DNA from: Bacillota bacterium
Lineage (GTDB): Bacteria > Bacillota > Dethiobacteria > Dethiobacterales > Dethiobacteraceae
Length of the DNA stretch: 10,425 nt
Assembly: GCA_024650095.1 (NCBI GenBank)
Contig: JANKMV010000051.1
Span: 1-10,425 of the forward strand
Reading direction: 5' to 3'
The translations under genes and the position numbers were made by a program. This document shows, one piece after another, positions 6,833 to 10,425 of the stretch. The notes below the pieces were generated by a model. That model made no database searches. It was not told where the DNA came from and saw nothing but the letters and a program-made list of their open reading frames with translations. Every line of letters starts with the position of its first letter. Within the stretch, counting starts at the first letter, position 1.

Positions 6833-7540
6833 CTAACCCCTTCCACCGAAGCGATAACCCAGTCCACGTACTGTCTTTAAGAGCTTGGGAGCAGAGGGGT
6901 CTTCCTCGATTTTTTCCCTCAGGCGCCTAATGTGTACAGTAACGGTGTTATCATCACCAAAAAAATCTTCTCCCCAAACCTGGCTGAAAATCTGTTCCCT
7001 GGTCAATACTCTGCCTCTATTTAAAGTAAAGTACTGCAAGAGCTCAAACTCCTTCGCAGTAAGGCTCAATGATTCGTCATTGAGCCAAACTTGGCAGGCA
7101 GCGAAGTCGACTTCCAAGCCGCCAATTTTGAGATGCTCTTCTGGGAAAAACTGTGCCCCTCCTGGATAATCGCGATACCTGCGCAGGTGGGCCTTTACAC
7201 GTGCCGTTAAAGCGACCCTGGAAAAGGGTTTGACTATGTAATCATCAGCCCCTAAACCCAAACCCAGTACCTGGTCAACATCGTCACCCCGGGCAGTCAA
7301 GAATAAAATGGGAACATTGATGCCGCTCATCCGCGCCCTGCGGCAGACCTCAAATCCGTCCAGGGATGGAAGCATTATATCAAGCAGCACCAAGTCCCAA
7401 CGGAAATTATTTAGTTCCTCTAGTGCGTCCTTTCCATTGGAAACCCATCCCGTGGCTATGCCTTCCCTTTTCAGGTACTCGCTAATGGCGTCAGCAATAT
7501 CCTTTTCATCTTCAACTATCAAAACCCGTGCCGAAGTCAT
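6833..7540 (-). CDS. OmpR-family response regulator
   Basis: The chosen start is ATG 7540-7538 (235 aa), eight bases after AAGGGG. The GTG at 7549 lies too close to that RBS. The receiver domain (about 5-120) shows the acidic pair in VEDEKD, the phospho-acceptor Asp54 in LVLLDIMLPSLDGFEV, the Thr in FLTARGDD and the conserved Lys in DDYIVKPF. The winged-helix DNA-binding domain (about 137-232) shows LTAKEFELLQYFTLNRGRVL and the recognition region VTVHIRRLREKI, ending in VRGLGYRF. All are textbook OmpR/PhoB features. It is first in the leftward operon and, once phosphorylated by the adjacent kinase, should control its own operon and perhaps the ABC genes. Confidence 0.95.
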   Translation of the reverse strand: MTSARVLIVEDEKDIADAISEYLKREGIATGWVSNGKDALEELNNFRWDLVLLDIMLPSLDGFEVCRRARMSGINVPILFLTARGDDVDQVLGLGLGADDYIVKPFSRVALTARVKAHLRRYRDYPGGAQFFPEEHLKIGGLEVDFAACQVWLNDESLSLTAKEFELLQYFTLNRGRVLTREQIFSQVWGEDFFGDDNTVTVHIRRLREKIEEDPSAPKLLKTVRGLGYRFGGRG

Positions 7541-7568
7541 ATTAACCACCCCTTATCGAAAGACTAAT

Positions 7569-7631
7569 GCGTTTAACTATTCTTGAAAGAACGGATAGTA
7601 TTGTGCAAAAAACAATACGCTTCAACTATTC
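7569..7631 (-). repeat. Direct repeats around the regulator promoter
   Basis: AACTATTC occurs at 7575-7582 and 7624-7631, 49 bp apart; on the minus strand both read GAATAGTT followed by similar bases. One copy overlaps the candidate -35 and the other lies downstream of the predicted start. They are candidate regulator sites or a duplicated promoter end. Confidence 0.35.
7597..7625 (-). promoter_or_regulatory. Candidate sigma-A promoter for the two-component operon
   Basis: On the minus strand TTGAAG (7625-7620) and AATACT (7602-7597) are separated by 17 bp, giving a start near 7590 and a leader of about 50 nt to the regulator ATG. The spacer is part of a 7-bp inverted repeat (GTATTGT at 7598-7604 with ACAATAC at 7612-7618), which could be an operator. 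Confidence 0.45.
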
Positions 7632-7722
7632 GGCAGTGACGGTAATTTTCCTTTATTTAGTGGGTACGTGACCAAGGGTACAGAACCAAGTTGACATTAC
7701 CAGTAATGAAAACATCAAAAGA

Positions 7723-7751
7723 AAAAAGCCCTACTTCTTCTAAGGCTTTTT
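7723..7751 (-). terminator. Bidirectional terminator-like hairpin
   Basis: AAAAAGCC (7723-7730) pairs with GGCTTTTT (7744-7751) around a 13-nt loop, with T runs on both sides when read in either direction. It lies just after the apbE remnant when read leftward, and may have been its terminator. It could also shield the regulator promoter from upstream transcription. Confidence 0.6.
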
Positions 7752-7970
7752 CATGGTCGAAGCGACAACTCGGTCAATAAAAAGTTAGCTACAGCCAAAT
7801 CGCGGCCACTACTGTAACCGCCCGGAAGTGATCGGTTGGCATCAGCGTCTGATGATCGATCAGTATTGTAACGTTCGCCAGTAGTAACGCTGGTAATCGC
7901 CGCTCTTGACAACCGAAGCGTCAGTTGTCAAGAGCAAAGAGAAAGCCATTAAAGAACTGACGAGATGTTC
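7751..7970 (-). pseudogene. apbE: Remnant of apbE (FAD:protein FMN transferase)
   Basis: No frame stays open, but three minus-strand frames in a row give pieces that line up with the C-terminal half of ApbE. Piece A (about 7970-7877) reads DASVVKSGDYQRYYW, against the family's SVVTSGDYQRYF. Piece B (7863-7804) reads LIDHQTLMPTDHFRAVTVVA, against HHIIDPxTLMPAxYFRAVTVV. Piece C (7804-7751) reads RDLAVANFLLTELSL, against DSGLADALSTALF. The order and spacing are as in ApbE, with at least two frameshifts and loss of the HH pair. ApbE proteins attach FMN to Thr in target proteins such as Rnf/Nqr subunits. The N-terminal half is not found. A dead gene seems near certain; identity is by remembered motifs. 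Confidence 0.72.
7902..7935. repeat. Perfect 12-bp inverted repeat inside apbE remnant
   Basis: GCTCTTGACAAC (7902-7913) and GTTGTCAAGAGC (7924-7935) are exact inverse complements with a 10-nt loop. There is no T run on either side, so it is not a terminator. Confidence 0.6.
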
Positions 7971-8201
7971 CAAAACGCAATTTGACGCAAATATATAATA
8001 ATAGAGTATTATCAAATTTATAGCTATTTCAGGGGGGGCTAAGTCTTACTCACTGTTAAAGAGAAAGATGTAAAGCTTGGAGGAAAACCATACTGAAAGC
8101 ATTTGATAATGATTAAAAAATGCAGGGGTTGCTGATTTTGAGTAAGGGCATTAAAATCATAGTAGATATGTTTCCTCAACCTTGGTTTCTCCAAAGACAG
8201 T
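7971..8201. other. AT-rich spacer with no recognised gene
   Basis: This stretch between the apbE and AraC remnants has many stops in all frames. It holds a small inverted repeat (ATAATA and TATTAT near 7999-8012), a run of seven G near 8033-8038 and a GGAGG-like site near 8081-8085 with no credible frame behind it. It probably contains further decayed sequence that I cannot identify. Confidence 0.4.
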
Positions 8202-8249
8202 GACAGAGCAGATTGGATATCGGTGCTTGGCGAGTAGTCGATTTAGATG
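8202..8249 (+). repeat. Dispersed 40-bp element, copy 1
   Basis: It starts GACAGAGCAGATTGGATATC and ends near GTCGATTTAGATG. It shares GACAGAGC, GATT, GAT-TC, GG-GAGT-GTCG and a final ATG with copy 2, and GATTTAGA plus the TTGGAT core with copy 3. It sits immediately before the AraC remnant. Confidence 0.5.
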
Positions 8250-8501
8250 TTGGGTGTAATTCACCTTTTGTGGTTGGTTATGTTATTTTCAAAATATTCG
8301 AGTGAAACATTGAAACAGTTTATTACACGTATAAAGATGGAACGTTCGGCAATTTTCTTAGCAATAAATTCTGAAATAAGTGTCACAGAGATTGCATTTA
8401 AGTATGGTTACAACAGTTCAAGTAGCTATAATAAAGCATTTAAAACCAATTTGGTTATTAATGAAATTTACAGCTTATTAAATGAAATAAGCAATGATTA
8501 G
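8247..8501 (+). pseudogene. C-terminal remnant of an AraC-family regulator
   Basis: The 84-codon frame carries the second half of an AraC/XylS DNA-binding domain. ETLKQFITRIKMERSAIFLA (20-39) matches the linker helix, and SEISVTEIAFKYGYNSSSSYNKAFK (42-66) is the second helix-turn-helix with its usual YGY/F-S-x-S-x-F pattern. The first helix-turn-helix and any sensor domain are absent. The usual GxSPxxFR that follows is altered to LVINEIYS, and no RBS precedes ATG 8247. It therefore looks like a truncated, non-functional tail joined to unrelated sequence at about 8280. Confidence 0.8.
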
Positions 8502-8561
8502 TGAGTGTTACGTGATTTTATCGCTCCGTGGGAACAAGTCCGAAGTCGTGATTTTGAACGC

Positions 8562-8608
8562 GACAGAGCGATTTAGATGTCATAGTCTGGAGAGTGGTCG
8601 GCATCATG
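8562..8608 (+). repeat. Dispersed 40-bp element, copy 2
   Basis: It reads GACAGAGCGATTTAGATGTC, then CTGGAGAGTGGTCGG, ending in the ATG of the HhH gene. Aligned to copy 1 with a few 1-nt gaps it matches at most positions. It provides whatever RBS the following gene uses. Confidence 0.5.
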
Positions 8609-9229
8609 AAATATACACTGGATTTGGAGCTTCTGTCTGTCCAAGAATACAAAACACTGCTGAAGCAACAAAATCTGCTGCCGGGTCGCAGAATTCTTTG
8701 GCAGGACATTGATGAAAATTTTGCCGTATTTGAAAGCAGGAAAATTAAAACCGTCGCACAACTGAAAAAAAGCCTTTCTACTCCCGCCAAAATTGCGGAT
8801 ATCGAAGTGGCGAGTGGCATACCTGAGGAATATCTGGTGATTTTGAAGAGAGAAATTGGTAGTCTGGAGCAAAAGCCCGTCCCGCTTTCAGGTTTTCCCA
8901 GCATTGGTCCCTCGCTAGTTGCAAAGTTGGGCAGCGCCGGTCTGAAAACATCAAAAGAGTATTGGGAGACAAAACAAGACTTGTCAGACGAGCTGTTTTG
9001 CCTTTGCGACCTTGTTCGGATAAACGGCGTGGGTCCCGTCGCCGCAAGAGCGTTTTATGAAGCCGGATATCGGTCGGTTTACGACGTTGCCGCAGCGGAC
9101 GCGGCGGTTATGCTGAAGAAGGTCTCCGCAGTCAACGAAGCCCAGCGCTATTATAAGGCGAATCTGGGGCTAAAAGATATGCAATTTTGTATTGATTTCG
9201 CAAAGTTGCTTAGAGATATGGGCGTATAA
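8606..9229 (+). CDS. Helix-hairpin-helix protein, DUF4332-like
   Basis: I choose ATG 8606 (207 aa) over GTG 8594, because GGAG at 8589-8592 is too close to the GTG; it is rather far (13 nt) from the ATG, so the start is uncertain. The protein carries two helix-hairpin-helix-like units: FPSIGPSLVAKLGSAGLKT (about 97-115) and LVRINGVGPVAARAFYEAGY (about 136-155). This matches DUF4332-type proteins with paired HhH motifs, which are thought to bind DNA without sequence specificity or to serve as a scaffold. The N-terminal 90 residues are helical and Lys-rich (LSVQEYKTLLKQQNLLPGRR). The frame is intact and codon use is more GC-rich than in the AraC remnant before it, which suggests a separate origin. 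Repeat copies flank both sides. Confidence 0.75.
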   Translation: MKYTLDLELLSVQEYKTLLKQQNLLPGRRILWQDIDENFAVFESRKIKTVAQLKKSLSTPAKIADIEVASGIPEEYLVILKREIGSLEQKPVPLSGFPSIGPSLVAKLGSAGLKTSKEYWETKQDLSDELFCLCDLVRINGVGPVAARAFYEAGYRSVYDVAAADAAVMLKKVSAVNEAQRYYKANLGLKDMQFCIDFAKLLRDMGV

Positions 9230-9241
9230 TTAACGGGAAAC

Positions 9242-9289
9242 CGAGTGGTAAGGTTGGATGTCAGCAAGTTTGCGAAAGGTCGATTTAGA
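9242..9289 (+). repeat. Dispersed 40-bp element, copy 3
   Basis: AGGTTGGATGTCAGCAAGTT followed by TGCGAAAGGTCGATTTAGA (9251-9289) aligns with AGATTGGATATC...GGCGAGTAGTCGATTTAGA of copy 1 with one gap. It begins just after the HhH gene. Confidence 0.5.
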
Positions 9290-9316
9290 ATTTTTTCAAA
9301 TTTTACGAGGTTGAAT

Positions 9317-9350
9317 GAGCAGGTTGGATGTGGGCGTTTCTGGCTGCTCA
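9317..9350 (+). repeat. Dispersed element, partial copy 4
   Basis: GAGCAGGTTGGATGTGGGCG matches GAGCAGATTGGATATCGGTG of copy 1. GAGCAG (9317-9322) and CTGCTC (9344-9349) make this copy a small inverted repeat. Confidence 0.4.
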
Positions 9351-9408
9351 AGGCATGACATAAGAGATGATTTGTTTTAGGCGAAGGGGAAAGCGGTCGT
9401 TAACATAG

Positions 9409-9437
9409 TTGACTATAGCGATCATACATAATATTAT
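9409..9437 (+). promoter_or_regulatory. Sigma-A promoter for the methyltransferase
   Basis: TTGACT (9409-9414) and TATTAT (9432-9437) are separated by 17 bp, each matching five of six consensus bases. Transcription should start near 9444, giving a leader of about 150 nt. Confidence 0.65.
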
Positions 9438-9460
9438 AAGATAGCTCCATAAGCTTATTA

Positions 9461-9478
9461 CTCCTAAATTATCAGGAG
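9461..9478 (+). other. Possible hairpin hiding the leader RBS
   Basis: CTCCT (9461-9465) can pair with AGGAG (9474-9478), the core of the leader peptide's RBS, around an 8-nt loop. The stem is short, so stability is doubtful. Confidence 0.3.
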
Positions 9479-9483
9479 GGTTT

Positions 9484-9540
9484 ATGAACACAAAATTTGG
9501 TACACGAGAGTCCGTATTATTGCCGGGGGCATGGCAGTAA
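9484..9540 (+). CDS. 18-aa putative leader peptide
   Basis: AGGAGGG (9474-9480) precedes ATG 9484, and the frame MNTKFGTRESVLLPGAWQ ends at TAA 9538-9540. The strong RBS four bases before the ATG, the placement between a good promoter and the methyltransferase, and the overlap of its last codons with a terminator stem all point to a regulatory leader peptide. I recognise no known leader sequence. It could instead be the start of a decayed gene, though no continuation is seen in other frames. Confidence 0.55.
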   Translation: MNTKFGTRESVLLPGAWQ

Positions 9541-9569
9541 TATAGCCGCCTCCGGTACTATTTTTATTT
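9521..9569 (+). terminator. Attenuator-like terminator in the methyltransferase leader
   Basis: TGCCGGGGGC (9521-9530) pairs with GCCTCCGGTA (9548-9557), ten pairs including two G-U, around a 17-nt loop. CTATTTTTATTT follows. The 5' arm lies in the codons for Leu-Pro-Gly-Ala of the leader peptide, so a ribosome stalled or ending there would open the hairpin and let transcription continue. Confidence 0.6.
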
Positions 9570-9585
9570 CTTAAAAATAGGGAGG
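9558..9585 (+). promoter_or_regulatory. Second leader hairpin abutting the methyltransferase RBS
   Basis: CTATTTTTA (9558-9566) and TAAAAATAG (9572-9580) form a perfect 9-bp stem with a 5-nt loop. The RBS GGGAGG begins at its last base. Its 5' arm is the U tract of the terminator, so the two structures may influence each other. Confidence 0.5.
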
Positions 9586-9593
9586 TAAAAATA

Positions 9594-10307
9594 TTGTATA
9601 AATATCATCGCACAGAAAAGTATGATAAGCTCTTTTTATCGCAAAATTTCATGGGTCCAAACGCAGTGCTTATGCTTGACGAGATTACCCAAAGTATTGA
9701 AATCAGCAAGGGAATGCGTGTTTTAGATCTGGGCTGCGGCAAGGGGTTAACGTCAGTGTTTCTGGCTAAAGAATACGGCGTACAAACATTTGCAGTTGAT
9801 TTATGGATTACAGCTGCCGATAACTATAAGCGTTTTCTGCATATGGGTGTGGATGACTTGGTTGTTCCTATCCATGCCGACGCAACGGTGGAGCTGCCTT
9901 TTGCAGATGAGTACTTCGATGCATTAATAAGCGTTGATTCCTACCACTATTACGGAAACAACGATGACTATTTTGAGAAGCGTTTGAAATCGCTGATTAA
10001 AAAAGGCGCACCGGTTGCAATTGCTATTCCCGGCACAAAGCATGAAATGAACGGTATCATACCTGATGCGTTAAAGCCGTTTTTAGACGACGAGGGTTTT
10101 GCCACATTGCATTGCATTGAATGGTGGACGCAAATTTTTGAAAAGCATTTAGACGACTTCTCGATTAAGGAAATGGAATGTACCGACACAGCGTGGAGTG
10201 ATTGGCTTGCTACCGATAATCCAATTGCAAAGCAGGATATAGATATGATGAAACCCGATAACGGCAAGTATCTGAATCTTATCTCGATAACTGGAAAAAG
10301 AAAATAA
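9594..10307 (+). CDS. Class I SAM-dependent methyltransferase
   Basis: TTG 9594 is placed eight bases after GGGAGG and gives 237 aa. The Rossmann-like fold is clear: motif I VLDLGCGKGLTSVFLA (43-58) binds the methionine part of SAM, FAVDLW (66-71) has the acidic residue after strand 2, HADATVELPFADEYFDALIS (94-113) covers motifs II and III, and LIKKGAPVAIAIPG (134-147) is the next helix and strand. It resembles the UbiE/Methyltransf_11-25 type rather than Erm or RsmA rRNA dimethylases, whose NPPY motif is absent. Small-molecule or lipid methylation is therefore more likely than rRNA methylation, but the substrate is unknown. It has its own promoter, a regulated-looking leader, and a strong terminator, so it is monocistronic. 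Confidence 0.88.
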   Translation: MYKYHRTEKYDKLFLSQNFMGPNAVLMLDEITQSIEISKGMRVLDLGCGKGLTSVFLAKEYGVQTFAVDLWITAADNYKRFLHMGVDDLVVPIHADATVELPFADEYFDALISVDSYHYYGNNDDYFEKRLKSLIKKGAPVAIAIPGTKHEMNGIIPDALKPFLDDEGFATLHCIEWWTQIFEKHLDDFSIKEMECTDTAWSDWLATDNPIAKQDIDMMKPDNGKYLNLISITGKRK

Positions 10308-10316
10308 CAATAAAAA

Positions 10317-10367
10317 CAAAACGAGGCATCCTACGTTCAAATTCGTAGTGTGCCTTGTTTGTTTTTA
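10317..10367 (+). terminator. Bidirectional terminator between convergent genes
   Basis: AGGCA-TC-CTACG (10324-10335) pairs with CGTAG-TG-TGCCT (10344-10355), interrupted by a 2-nt internal mismatch, with an 8-nt loop. TGTTTGTTTTT follows on the plus strand and GTTTTGTTTTTATTG on the minus strand. Confidence 0.85.
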
Positions 10368-10370
10368 AGC

Positions 10371-10425
10371 TTATTCATTTACATCCACTATCACGCCAGA
10401 CTTGAATTCTACAGTAAATTTATCC
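10371..10425 (-). CDS. C-terminus of an unknown convergent gene
   Basis: Reading leftward from the right edge, one frame gives DKFTVEFKSGVIVDVNE and a TAA at 10373-10371, directly before the bidirectional terminator. The position and the protein-like composition support a real 3' end, but 17 residues are too few to name it. Confidence 0.55.
   Translation of the reverse strand, partial: DKFTVEFKSGVIVDVNE

Noticed and set aside
8116..8140. Sequence similar to half of the terminator at 3415-3460 (TGCAGGGGTT)
   Set aside because: The second arm is missing, so it is probably chance.
8494..8712. 72-codon plus-strand frame between the AraC remnant and the HhH gene
   Set aside because: It overlaps the HhH gene in another frame and has no RBS or recognisable domain.
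8202..9350. Integron-type attC sites around the AraC remnant and HhH gene
   Set aside because: GTTGGAT fits the GTTRRRY core at two sites, but no matching RYYYAAC partner at the right distance and no integrase gene are seen.
9594..10307. Erm-type rRNA methyltransferase, suggested by the leader-peptide control
   Set aside because: The NPPY-type motif and Erm layout are absent; the sequence resembles the UbiE/Methyltransf_11 group.
1..10425. CRISPR array, tRNA, rRNA or complete insertion sequence
   Set aside because: No regularly spaced repeats, tRNA-like cloverleaf or rRNA motifs, and no transposase frame with terminal repeats, were seen on reading both strands.

Overview
The window looks like chromosomal or accessory DNA of a Gram-positive Firmicute, most likely an anaerobic Clostridia-type organism. 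Evidence: strong AGGAGG-type ribosome binding sites, frequent TTG starts, many intrinsic terminators, an OmpR/HisKA two-component system paired with a BcrA-like ABC exporter, and AT-rich genes next to a more GC-balanced block. The genus cannot be fixed from the sequence alone.

Layout. (1) 1-1167, minus strand: three short genes read leftward, a 62-aa membrane peptide, a 118-aa unknown protein and a RadC-type JAB/MPN protein cut by the window edge. Each has its own good RBS and the first two are each followed by a terminator hairpin. (2) 1297-3270, plus strand, clearly AT-rich: an unknown gene broken by a frameshift near 1457-1497, then an alpha/beta hydrolase whose membrane-anchor N-terminus is put out of frame by a run of ten T. 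(3) 3500-7540, minus strand, more GC-balanced: response regulator, sensor histidine kinase, ABC ATPase and ABC-2 permease, which together look like an envelope-stress or antimicrobial-peptide sensing and export module. A candidate promoter with flanking repeats lies upstream of the regulator, and a leader with two hairpins lies between kinase and ATPase. (4) 7541-8605: a graveyard. It holds a multiply frameshifted remnant of apbE (FAD:protein FMN transferase) on the minus strand and the HTH tail of an AraC-family regulator on the plus strand. (5) 8606-9229: an intact helix-hairpin-helix (DUF4332-like) protein. Four copies of a degenerate element of about 40 bp flank the AraC remnant and this gene. 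(6) 9409-10367: a class I SAM-dependent methyltransferase with a good sigma-A promoter and a leader of about 150 nt. The leader encodes an 18-aa peptide whose last codons form the 5' arm of an intrinsic terminator, a typical ribosome-controlled attenuator design. (7) 10371-10425: the C-terminus of a convergent minus-strand gene.

The most interesting items are the putative leader-peptide attenuator in front of the methyltransferase, the T10 tract that could switch the hydrolase between anchored and soluble forms, the apbE remnant, and the dispersed 40-bp repeats. All were found by reading the sequence; none has been tested by database or structure computation.
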